From CAKAHY01 sp041848045 (GTDB taxonomy: Bacteria > Bacillota > Clostridia > Lachnospirales > Lachnospiraceae): 13,173 nt of DNA. The notes beneath the pieces are model-generated. The model was not told the DNA's origin. It ran no database searches and worked only from the letters and a program-made list of their open reading frames with translations. The DNA is taken from assembly GCA_041848045.1 (NCBI GenBank), contig JBGZHY010000089.1:1-13173 (forward strand), read 5' to 3'. The translations under genes were made by a program, and so were the position numbers. Below are positions 7,389 to 13,173 of this stretch, piece after piece (within the stretch, counting starts at the first letter, position 1; each line of letters opens with the position of its first letter).

Positions 7389-7441
7389 AAATACCGTAAG
7401 CCATTGCTTCCAAATTTTGGGGGTGATGGCTTACGGTATTT
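7389..7441. terminator. Perfect 16-bp inverted repeat, probable transcription terminator
   Basis: AAATACCGTAAGCCAT (7389-7404) is an exact reverse complement of ATGGCTTACGGTATTT (7426-7441), with a 21-base loop. It begins 16 bases beyond the polyferredoxin stop on the minus strand, where a terminator for that operon is expected. The stem ends in A/T on both sides (AAA...TTT), which could serve both strands, but no long T-run follows on either. Alternatives are a protein-binding palindrome or a small mobile-element remnant. Confidence 0.55.
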
Positions 7442-7456
7442 ATGTCTATGTCATCT

Positions 7457-8314
7457 TTACTGTCCGGAAAATCCCGCTTCGATGGCCTGCTTCGGGCAGC
7501 CCCTGCGGCACTTACCGCAACGAATACATTCGGCGTGGTTGGCGTCTTCCACGGGGTTTACATTCATCAGACAAAGCTTTGCACATTTCCCGCAATGTAC
7601 GCATTTGTCAAGATTAACTCTGTAACGGTAGAAAGATATTTTATTAAAAAAAGAATAAATGGCGCCCAAAGGGCAGATAAATTTGCAAAACGGACGATAA
7701 ATCATCAAGGAAAGAAGAATGATGCCGGCGAGAATGGCATTTTTCCAGACAAAGAGCCAGGAAAGGGCGCTTCGCAGGGAAGCATTCATTAAGACCAGAG
7801 GAATACCGCCCTCCAAGGTTCCCACCGGACAGATCAGCTTGCAGAAGTAAGGATTTCCGTTTCCGATGCCGTTGACCAGATACATGGGCAGGATGATAAC
7901 GAAAATCAGCAAGATGGCATACTTCAGCTTGACCAGCAGCTTTTCTTTCGGCAGACTGCGCAGCTTTTTCGGGAAAGGGATTTTGTGCAGCAAATCCTGT
8001 ATCAGCCCGAAGGGGCAGAGCCAGCCGCACACGAAACGTCCAATCAGACTTCCGATGCAAATCAAAAATCCTGCCACATAAAAGGAAAAGAAGGTGCCCT
8101 TTTGCCCGATGACCGCCTGCAGGGCGCCAATCGGGCAAGCGCCCAGGGCACCCACGCAGGAATAGCAGTTCATGCCGGGAACGCAGATATTCTTAAGATT
8201 ACCTTTGTAAATTTTGCCGCTGAGGTAGCCTTGTACATTGCCGTTGGTGAACAATGCCCAGGCTGACTGGACGGCAGTTCTAAAAAAATCTCCTTTGTTT
8301 TTGTTTCCAAACAT
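7457..8314 (-). CDS. Membrane-bound 4Fe-4S polyferredoxin (NapH/CcoG-like)
   Basis: Integral membrane iron-sulfur protein of 285 residues, predicted to carry electrons at or through the membrane. Cysteine sets in order: C44/C50/C53/C60, CGWLCP (96, 100), CKLICP (158, 162), CKFICP (210, 214), then two classic 4Fe-4S motifs, CVHCGKCAKLC (238-248) and CIRCGKCRRGCP (263-274). Hydrophobic segments lie at about 74-95, 132-150 and 191-206. The paired CxxxCP motifs beside membrane helices are those of NapH, CcoG and related proteins. An in-frame ATG exists at 8353, but ATG 8314 has a strong AAAGGGGGG Shine-Dalgarno and is the better start. The upstream CXXC-peptide stop overlaps this ribosome site. 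The electron acceptor is inferred to be the TlpA lipoprotein of the same operon. Confidence 0.87.
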   Translation of the reverse strand: MFGNKNKGDFFRTAVQSAWALFTNGNVQGYLSGKIYKGNLKNICVPGMNCYSCVGALGACPIGALQAVIGQKGTFFSFYVAGFLICIGSLIGRFVCGWLCPFGLIQDLLHKIPFPKKLRSLPKEKLLVKLKYAILLIFVIILPMYLVNGIGNGNPYFCKLICPVGTLEGGIPLVLMNASLRSALSWLFVWKNAILAGIILLSLMIYRPFCKFICPLGAIYSFFNKISFYRYRVNLDKCVHCGKCAKLCLMNVNPVEDANHAECIRCGKCRRGCPKQAIEAGFSGQ

Positions 8315-8325
8315 AAAGCCCCCCT

Positions 8326-8475
8326 TTATCCGATGCCGATGCATTCCATACAAATGCGGATGGCTTTATGTAAAACAGTCAGATTTTCCTGTTTCAGAAC
8401 AATGCCGATATACATAAAAACTGTACCGGTGAGGAATGCAAGTATCGGAATGTATTTTCTGCGAAAGTTTTCCAT
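8326..8475 (-). CDS. Small CXXC membrane peptide, CD1871A-family-like
   Basis: A 49-codon gene between the TlpA-like and polyferredoxin genes, easily missed because of its size. The peptide begins MENFRRKYIPILAFLTGTVF: a short basic N-terminus, one hydrophobic segment (about 9-27), then a stretch ending KAIRICMECIGIG with C42 and C45. The ending matches my memory of the short 'CD1871A family CXXC motif-containing protein' found in Clostridia, whose members end in a similar ICLECIGIG. Its ATG lies 2 bases after the TlpA-gene stop (TAAGTATG), with AGGGAAA inside that gene as ribosome site. Its TAA merges with the ribosome site of the polyferredoxin gene. Tight coupling to both supports a shared complex. 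A thiol or cluster relay role is inference. Confidence 0.85.
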   Translation of the reverse strand: MENFRRKYIPILAFLTGTVFMYIGIVLKQENLTVLHKAIRICMECIGIG

Positions 8476-8477
8476 AC

Positions 8478-9083
8478 TTATTTTCCCTGCAGCTTCGTGG
8501 CTTCACTTTGCACAAGCTTGCTCCACTCTTCTTTTGTTCTGGCTCCCGGATAGGACTTTCCAACGATATTTCCCTCTTTGTCAACAAAGAAGCTGTAGGG
8601 CAGAACATCGGTCTTCGGCATGATTTTTTCCGCTAAGGCTTTGTCCGGAAAGACGGCGTTGAAGCTGTCCTTCTTCTCCCCCAGTATTTCCATAACCATT
8701 TTGCGGGAGCTTTCGTCAGGCTGCCCTTGTGCATCCACGTCAATATTGATGCCCAAAACGCCGATTTTCTTTTCCTTCAATTCTTCGGAAAGCTCCGCCA
8801 AATGCGGCAACTCCTCCATACACGGGTTACAGGTGGAAGAAAAGACATTGACCAGGGTCAAATCATTCTCCTTGAATATGTCCTGGGTGACACTCATATT
8901 GTGCAAATTCGTGGCCTTAAATTCTCCCAGAGTATCGCTCTTTTCCATTGCCATTGCCGAATCCTGCATTGCCATTGTGCCCGGCTGTGCCATTTTGGAA
9001 TGGCAAGCCGCCGTTCCCAGAATTAGGAGAGCAATACAGGCTGCTCCCGCCGTTTTCTTCCATAATTTTGCTTTACATCTCAT
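8478..9083 (-). CDS. TlpA-like thioredoxin-fold lipoprotein (thiol-disulfide oxidoreductase)
   Basis: Extracytoplasmic redox protein of 201 residues. The N-terminus has basic residues, a hydrophobic stretch (11-24) and a lipobox LGTAAC with C27 as the lipid-modified cysteine, so it is anchored on the outer face of the membrane. A Met-rich linker (31-46, with two MAM motifs) follows. The thioredoxin domain contains the active-site motif STCNPCMEE (C85, C88), the NIDVDAQGQ strand, and DVLPYSFFVDKEGNIVG with the cis-proline position at P162. AGGGGGAA precedes ATG 9083 at good spacing. The gene has its own promoter region just upstream (9129-9161). Family members reduce disulfides in exported proteins such as cytochrome c apoproteins or methionine sulfoxide reductases; no such client is encoded here. 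The fold is sure, the client is unknown. Confidence 0.93.
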   Translation of the reverse strand: MRCKAKLWKKTAGAACIALLILGTAACHSKMAQPGTMAMQDSAMAMEKSDTLGEFKATNLHNMSVTQDIFKENDLTLVNVFSSTCNPCMEELPHLAELSEELKEKKIGVLGINIDVDAQGQPDESSRKMVMEILGEKKDSFNAVFPDKALAEKIMPKTDVLPYSFFVDKEGNIVGKSYPGARTKEEWSKLVQSEATKLQGK

Positions 9084-9128
9084 TGTAAATTCCCCCTAAA
9101 AAATAATGTGTTTTTTGTTTTCCTCCGT

Positions 9129-9137
9129 ATTCTAGCA
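9129..9137 (-). promoter_or_regulatory. Extended -10 promoter element of the TlpA/CXXC/polyferredoxin operon
   Basis: On the minus strand this reads TGCTAGAAT, an extended -10 (TGn plus TAGAAT, one mismatch to TATAAT). It lies about 45 bases upstream of the TlpA-gene ATG. There is no good TTGACA at 16-18 bases; the TTAACAC repeats occupy the -35 region. That is the layout expected of an activator-dependent promoter. Confidence 0.6.
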
Positions 9138-9143
9138 TAGGGG

Positions 9144-9161
9144 GTGTTAAATTCGTGTTAA
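9144..9161 (-). promoter_or_regulatory. TTAACAC-N4-TTAACAC direct repeat, probable OmpR-family operator
   Basis: Two identical heptamers (9161-9155 and 9150-9144 on the minus strand), 11 bases apart start to start, i.e. about one helix turn. They lie just upstream of the extended -10 and 4 bases after the response-regulator stop. Tandem 6-7-base repeats at 10-11-base spacing are the usual binding sites of OmpR/PhoB regulators, and the sequence resembles the TT(A/C)ACA repeats of Bacillus PhoP boxes. That the adjacent regulator binds it is inference. Confidence 0.6.
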
Positions 9162-9165
9162 GTTT

Positions 9166-9843
9166 TTAAAATTCTTCTTCCTTCAAAAAATATCCTTCGC
9201 CGATTTTGTTGACAATGGGATTGTAGCCCAGCACACCTTTGATTTTTTTGCGGAGGGAGGTCAGATGTACCCGAAAGGAATTGCTCAGATAATCCACATC
9301 ACTCTCCCAGGCATGGGCCAGCAAATCTTCAGCACTGACCATTTTATCGCGGTTAAAAAACAGGTACTCGATGATGGCGCTTTCTTTTTTGGTCAGCCAA
9401 ATTTCCTCCTGTCCGGCAAAAAGTTTTCGTTTTTGGGTGTCAAAATGCAGCCTGCCGCAGCGCAGGATGCTGTCCTCCACAAGAAACTTACGCCGCAACA
9501 GCGCCTTGATGCGTATCTCCAGCTCCTGAAAGTGAAAAGGCTTGGTCAGATAATCGCTGGCACCGGCATTGAAGCCCTCCACTTTGCTTTCAATATGATG
9601 ATTGGCTGTCAGAATCAGAACCTTGACATCCTTTCGTACAGACCGCAGTTCTTTTAAGATATCCAGACCATGCATATCCGGCAGGTTCAAATCCAGGATG
9701 ATTAAATCATAGTCCTCCGCGTAAATATATTCCAGGGCTTCTTTGCCGCAGCCTGCCAGATCAAGATAATAGCCCTCGGACTGCAAACCTTCGGCGATGG
9801 TCTGCAGCAAATCTTTTTCATCCTCAATCAAAAGCAGTTTCAT
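9166..9843 (-). CDS. OmpR-family response regulator
   Basis: Two-component transcription factor of 225 residues. The receiver domain (1-115) has the acidic pocket at E7/D8, the phosphoacceptor D51 in LIILDLNLPD, T79 in LILTANHH and K101 in YLTKPF. The C-terminal winged-helix domain (about 125-221) includes the typical LTKKESAIIEYLFFNRDKMVS helix region, the SNSFRVHLTSLRKKI recognition segment and GEGYFL at the end. A very strong ribosome site (GAAGGAGG) precedes ATG 9843. The start overlaps the end of the kinase gene by 20 bases, so the pair is co-translated. The likely target is the TTAACAC repeat immediately downstream, controlling the TlpA operon. All phosphorylation residues are present. 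Confidence 0.95.
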   Translation of the reverse strand: MKLLLIEDEKDLLQTIAEGLQSEGYYLDLAGCGKEALEYIYAEDYDLIILDLNLPDMHGLDILKELRSVRKDVKVLILTANHHIESKVEGFNAGASDYLTKPFHFQELEIRIKALLRRKFLVEDSILRCGRLHFDTQKRKLFAGQEEIWLTKKESAIIEYLFFNRDKMVSAEDLLAHAWESDVDYLSNSFRVHLTSLRKKIKGVLGYNPIVNKIGEGYFLKEEEF

Positions 9844-10960
9844 CAGGCGCCTCCTTCCGTATCATTTTTGACGGAAAGCATACGGTGAATACACTGCCCT
9901 GCGGTGTATTGGGGGAAAACGTAATGCTTGCGCCATGGTGTACGAATACTTTTTTGGAAAATGCCAATCCCATTCCGATACCTTCGCTCCGTGCGGTATC
10001 CTTGTTGCGGGCGCGGAAAAAGGGCTCGAAAATAAAGTCCGCATCCTCCGGAGAGATACCGCAGCCCGTGTCGGCAATGCGCAGTGAGAGCTCTTCGGAT
10101 TTCAGGCAAAGGTGAATGTCGGTTTGACTGCCTCTTGTCCCGTATTTCAAGGAATTGTCCAGTATATTGTAGAAGGCCTGATAAAGCAGGGTGTGGCTGC
10201 CGATTACGGAGAGTTTGTTCAGGGTGGGAGTATCGAAATTTTGCAGGGAAAGGGTAATGGCGGATGCTTTCGCTTGTTCCTCCAAATCCTCCAAGAGCTC
10301 TTCAAACAGCGGTCTGAGCGGAACGCTCTCATTCAGGGATATGCGCTGAATTTGCGCCAGCTCCGTAATTTTATTGACCAGATGGTTCATTTTTGCCACC
10401 TGGGCCTGCAGCTGCGGCAGCAGAAGCCTGAAATCCTCATCGCTGCGCTCCGTCTTTTGAAAAACTTCTGTTTTGGCCTGCAGTACAGCCAAAGGCGTTT
10501 TGAGCTGATGGGCAATGTAGGCGGATACGTCCTTTTGCATTTCAAAGGAGGTTTTTAGTTTGTCTATCATTTGATTAAAGGAGCAGATTAAACTGTTGAT
10601 TTCATCGCTGCCGGAATGCCAGTCTATGTATTCCCGCAGATTTCTCCGGTCTACATGCTGCATGTGACGGGACAGTTTTTTAAGAGGGGACAGAAAACGT
10701 CCCAGAAGAGCGTATATTAAAAAGACGCCGATAACCGTGCTGATGACGGCAAGGCTGAGGGCAAATATTTTTAACTCATCCCGGAAATTGCTCAGGCTGT
10801 AGATTTCGATGGTGAGTATATTGTGTATGGGAATCACAAGCTTATCCAAGGCCTGATTGGTGTTGTAGGTCAGCAAAGATACCAAGGTAAAATTGCTGGC
10901 AAGCAAAATAATACCGACCACTACGGTCAGCTGAAACTGTATACTTTTTGTTATTTTCAT
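9824..10960 (-). CDS. Sensor histidine kinase (HisKA/HATPase)
   Basis: Membrane sensor kinase of 378 residues, partner of the overlapping response regulator. Two transmembrane segments (about 10-31 and 63-86) enclose a very short outside loop of about 30 residues, so it probably senses within the membrane or through another protein rather than by a large ligand domain. A HAMP-like linker follows (87-140). The H-box is AHQLKTPLAVLQ (phosphohistidine H151), the N-box NILDNSLKYG (about 265-274), the G1 box ADTGCGI (296-302), the F-box FEPFFRAR, and the G2 box GIGMGLAFSKK (327-337). AAGGGGAAGAG precedes ATG 10960. It follows the PBP gene by 79 bases containing a strong hairpin, so it may share the PBP transcript in part. 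The signal is unknown; envelope or thiol stress is a context-based guess. Confidence 0.95.
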   Translation of the reverse strand: MKITKSIQFQLTVVVGIILLASNFTLVSLLTYNTNQALDKLVIPIHNILTIEIYSLSNFRDELKIFALSLAVISTVIGVFLIYALLGRFLSPLKKLSRHMQHVDRRNLREYIDWHSGSDEINSLICSFNQMIDKLKTSFEMQKDVSAYIAHQLKTPLAVLQAKTEVFQKTERSDEDFRLLLPQLQAQVAKMNHLVNKITELAQIQRISLNESVPLRPLFEELLEDLEEQAKASAITLSLQNFDTPTLNKLSVIGSHTLLYQAFYNILDNSLKYGTRGSQTDIHLCLKSEELSLRIADTGCGISPEDADFIFEPFFRARNKDTARSEGIGMGLAFSKKVFVHHGASITFSPNTPQGSVFTVCFPSKMIRKEAPDETAFD

Positions 10961-10983
10961 ACTCTTCCCCTTTTTTACAGATA

Positions 10984-11019
10984 AGCCCCTTCCGAAGGGT
11001 GAATCCTCCGGAAAGGGCT
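10984..11019 (-). terminator. GC-rich stem-loop between the PBP and kinase genes
   Basis: On the minus strand AGCCCTTTCCG pairs with CGGAAGGGGCT over 11 base pairs with one G-T wobble and a 14-base loop that can pair further (GAGG/CCTT). It lies 20 bases after the PBP stop and 23 bases before the kinase ATG. It lacks the classic T-run (followed by TATCTGT), so it may be a leaky terminator or an mRNA processing/stability element that sets the ratio of PBP to kinase. Confidence 0.5.
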
Positions 11020-11039
11020 GTTTGGTATATGTTGGTTTT

Positions 11040-13173
11040 TTACGGATGCGGTTCTATTACGATTCCCGGTCCGGAGGAACTGTTATTATTGTTCGTGCCG
11101 GAACCCGGTCCGCTGAAGCTGTATCCCGGATTGGAGATACTCGGCGGAGCCGTGTCAATCGGTGTCGTATTTTCCGACGGTGCCAGGTGAATGCTGCAGG
11201 CTGCCGCCCCCGCAAAGACGGAATCATCCGTGGCGTCGCTGTTGGGTACAATCATGACCACACGACTGGTGGTCGTGGTACAAAACGGCGTCGGCAGACC
11301 GCCGCTTTCGGCGCAGACCGTAATCGTAGAATGTACATCGCAGGCGAGAGTAGGTACCGTGCCTTTGGCGAAATATTCCGTATAGACCGCATTGCCTCTC
11401 GGATCGGCGCTACATACGCCGGGAATCGGCAGTTTGCCGGACTTACGGCATACTTCCGCCGTTTCGATGCTGTCCGGAACGGCAAAGCCCGGATCGCTTT
11501 TTCCTTCATGAACCCGCGTCATGATTTTTTTCCATATATCTTTATGGAAGCGGGTGCCGCCGTTATCGCCGGTCAAATCCTGATTATCGTCATAACCGCC
11601 CCAGATTCCTGCCGTATAGTAAGGGGTGTAGCCCACAAACCAAACGTCGTTGTTTTTGCTGGTGGTACCGGATTTACCGGCGCAGCTCATATTGTCCAGT
11701 TTTGCCCGTGTACTGGTAGAGTTGACGCTGACGCCAGAGCGTGCAAACTTGCGGTTTGCCTTCATGGAGTCCGCCATAGCGTCCGTCAGCAGGAAGGCGG
11801 TGGATTCTTTCAAAACCCGATGGGTCTTCGGGGTATTGTCAATCAGGGTCTTGCCGTTGTGGTCTACAATTTTGGTGAAAAATATGGGCTTGGTATACAT
11901 ACCCTTGTTGGCGATACTGGCAAAGGCGGCCGTCAGCTCCAGATTGGACACGCCCTTGGTGAGTCCTCCCAGTGCCAGACTGGCGGTGTAATCCGTATCC
12001 GTTAAGGAAGTGATGCCGAAGTTTTTGGCATATTCCACGCCCAGCTCCGGGCTTACGGTTTCCATTAAGGTTTTGACCGCCACCACATTCATGGAGTAGA
12101 CAATACCGTCCCGTATGCTGGAATAGCCCAGATAGCCGCTGTTGTACCAGTTATTGATGCTCTTGTTGCCCACGGTATAAGGTGCGTCATAATACACGCT
12201 GGCGAGTGTATTGCCCTTGGCATCCAAAGCGGGCGCAAAGGCGGAAAGAACCTTAAAGGTGGAACCCGGCTGACGTACGGTCTGGGTTGCCCGGTTCAAT
12301 ACCAGGTTCGCGGTTTTGGTTCCTCGTCCGCCGTTGATGGCCTTGACTTCGCCGCTTGCCTGATCCATCAGCACAAAGCTGACCTGGGGCTCCAAAATGG
12401 TTTTAAAGCGCTCCGCAAGCACCTCATCCCCCTCCTGCAAAAGAGAAGCCTTATAATTTTCCACATCCAGCTTGGCGGATTCTTCCGTTTCATAGATACC
12501 GTCATGACCGTCCTGCAGTACATTTTTGTGGTAGGTAAGCAGGGTATCTTCGGAATAATGTTTGGTTTCGCCGTCCGCCTGTTGTATGGACAGTCTGTAT
12601 TCCACGGAATACTTGCTGGCACTGTAGTTTTCCGGATTGTTGACCTCTTCATCCACAATTTTTTGCATATCCGGGTCCTGGGTTGTATAAATGCTCAAGC
12701 CTCCGGCATATAAAAGATTATGGGCCTGTGTTTCGGAATAGCCCAGTTCTTCCACCAGGGCGGTGCTGACCTGTTTAATCAGCTCATCCGTGAAATAGCT
12801 GTATACATGGGTACTTTCTTTGGAAACAACATCCACGTTCTGGATGCGGTCGTATACATTATCGGCGAGGGCTTCCTCCTGCTCCTGCTTGGTGATATAC
12901 CCCTGGTCATACATATACTGTAGAATGACCTTGCGCTTTTCCTCGTTGGCGCTTCGTCCGGAAATCGGATTCAGCTTGCTGGGATTTTGGGTAATGCCCG
13001 CAATAACCGTAGCCTCCGAAAGGGTCAGCTCGGAAACATCCTTATTGAAATAACGCTTGGAGGCAACCTTTACCCCCAGGGAGTTGTTACCCAGGTTGAT
13101 GGTGTTTAAATAATTGGTAAGAATGATTTTCTTATCCATGGTTTCTTCCAGCTTAACCGCCAGATACTGTTCC
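11040..13173 (-). CDS. Class A penicillin-binding protein (PBP1A-type), N-terminus outside window
   Basis: Bifunctional peptidoglycan polymerase (transglycosylase and transpeptidase) anchored outside the membrane. About 710 residues are visible. The frame is open to the right edge (EQYLAVKLEET precedes the internal Met at 13139), so the cytoplasmic tail, membrane anchor and first GT51 motifs are outside. The visible GT51 end has the KKIILTNYLN motif. The transpeptidase has SxxK in PGSTFK (serine codon 12261-12263), SxN in YSMNVV (serine 12093-12095, asparagine 12087-12089) and KSGTT (lysine codon 11673-11675) in place of KTG. After it come two cysteine pairs (VCRKSGKLPIPGVC and VCAESGGLPTPFC) and a low-complexity Pro/Gly/Ser/Asn tail (about 11043-11147). 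It lies upstream of the two-component genes on the same strand. All transpeptidase active-site motifs are intact. Confidence 0.95.
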   Translation of the reverse strand, partial: EQYLAVKLEETMDKKIILTNYLNTINLGNNSLGVKVASKRYFNKDVSELTLSEATVIAGITQNPSKLNPISGRSANEEKRKVILQYMYDQGYITKQEQEEALADNVYDRIQNVDVVSKESTHVYSYFTDELIKQVSTALVEELGYSETQAHNLLYAGGLSIYTTQDPDMQKIVDEEVNNPENYSASKYSVEYRLSIQQADGETKHYSEDTLLTYHKNVLQDGHDGIYETEESAKLDVENYKASLLQEGDEVLAERFKTILEPQVSFVLMDQASGEVKAINGGRGTKTANLVLNRATQTVRQPGSTFKVLSAFAPALDAKGNTLASVYYDAPYTVGNKSINNWYNSGYLGYSSIRDGIVYSMNVVAVKTLMETVSPELGVEYAKNFGITSLTDTDYTASLALGGLTKGVSNLELTAAFASIANKGMYTKPIFFTKIVDHNGKTLIDNTPKTHRVLKESTAFLLTDAMADSMKANRKFARSGVSVNSTSTRAKLDNMSCAGKSGTTSKNNDVWFVGYTPYYTAGIWGGYDDNQDLTGDNGGTRFHKDIWKKIMTRVHEGKSDPGFAVPDSIETAEVCRKSGKLPIPGVCSADPRGNAVYTEYFAKGTVPTLACDVHSTITVCAESGGLPTPFCTTTTSRVVMIVPNSDATDDSVFAGAAACSIHLAPSENTTPIDTAPPSISNPGYSFSGPGSGTNNNNSSSGPGIVIEPHP

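Larger units (their letters stand above)
7107..7456. other. Gene-free convergent intergenic region
   Basis: About 350 bases between the converging GtrA and polyferredoxin genes. I see no convincing coding frame or RNA gene. The left half is A-rich and holds an imperfect hairpin (7135-7169) and an approximate direct repeat (7160-7180 and 7203-7223). The middle has a weak plus-strand hairpin ending in a T-run (7308-7330). The right end has a perfect 16-base inverted repeat (7389-7441). A 107-codon plus-strand frame from 7294 runs into the antisense of the polyferredoxin gene and has no family resemblance. Confidence 0.7.

Noticed and set aside
7294..7617. Plus-strand frame of 107 codons crossing the convergent gap
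   Set aside because: Its second half is the antisense of the polyferredoxin cysteine motifs, its first half spans the inverted repeat, and no family resemblance is visible.
11022..12005. Long plus-strand frame (327 codons) antisense to the PBP gene
   Set aside because: It lies wholly inside the well-supported PBP coding region, has an Arg/Gly/Ala-heavy composition typical of a reverse-frame shadow, shows no motif, and has no ribosome site I trust.
1..13173. CRISPR arrays, tRNA/rRNA genes, transposases or insertion sequence ends
   Set aside because: I looked for regularly spaced repeats, conserved RNA motifs and DDE-type transposase frames and saw none; the window is filled by ordinary protein genes.

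Overview
The window looks like a chromosomal segment of a low-to-moderate GC Gram-positive anaerobe of the Clostridia, most like Lachnospiraceae or Peptostreptococcaceae relatives. The support is indirect: a lipoprotein-anchored TlpA-type thioredoxin, a 49-residue CXXC peptide resembling the family named after Clostridioides difficile CD1871A, a class A PBP with paired cysteines in its C-terminal region, and strong AGGAGG-type ribosome binding sites. The species cannot be named from the sequence alone.

Two long convergent transcription units meet in a roughly 350-base gene-free gap (7107-7456). The plus-strand unit (1-7106) starts with the C-terminal part of an OGG-type 8-oxoguanine DNA glycosylase and alanine racemase. 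A 20-codon reading frame follows, and then six tightly packed genes of a membrane-glycan cassette. These are an FAD-dependent oxidoreductase, a GT2-like membrane protein with eroded catalytic motifs, an intact GtrB-type polyprenyl-phosphate glycosyltransferase, an aldo/keto reductase, a xylose-isomerase-like TIM-barrel protein and a GtrA-family membrane protein. Sampled lines of the cassette are generally more AT-rich than the flanks, so it may be a replaceable or acquired surface-glycan module.

The minus-strand unit (13173-7457, in transcription order) encodes a class A penicillin-binding protein (N-terminus outside the window), a histidine kinase and OmpR-family response regulator (kinase gene first, 20-base overlap), a TlpA-like lipoprotein, the 49-residue CXXC membrane peptide, and a membrane-anchored polyferredoxin of the NapH/CcoG type. 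Between the regulator and the TlpA gene lies a compact promoter: two perfect TTAACAC repeats 11 bases apart, just upstream of an extended -10 (TGCTAGAAT). This looks like an operator for the neighbouring response regulator.

Working model. The first unit links D-Ala supply with a lipid-linked sugar pathway: the redox/isomerase enzymes modify a sugar, GtrB loads it on undecaprenyl phosphate, and GtrA flips it. No final transferase is visible. The second unit links cell-wall synthesis and a two-component system to a proposed extracytoplasmic thiol-reduction relay, in which the polyferredoxin and CXXC peptide would re-reduce the TlpA lipoprotein in place of a CcdA/DsbD-type protein. That relay is the most novel candidate in the window, and it is an inference from gene order and cysteine content.
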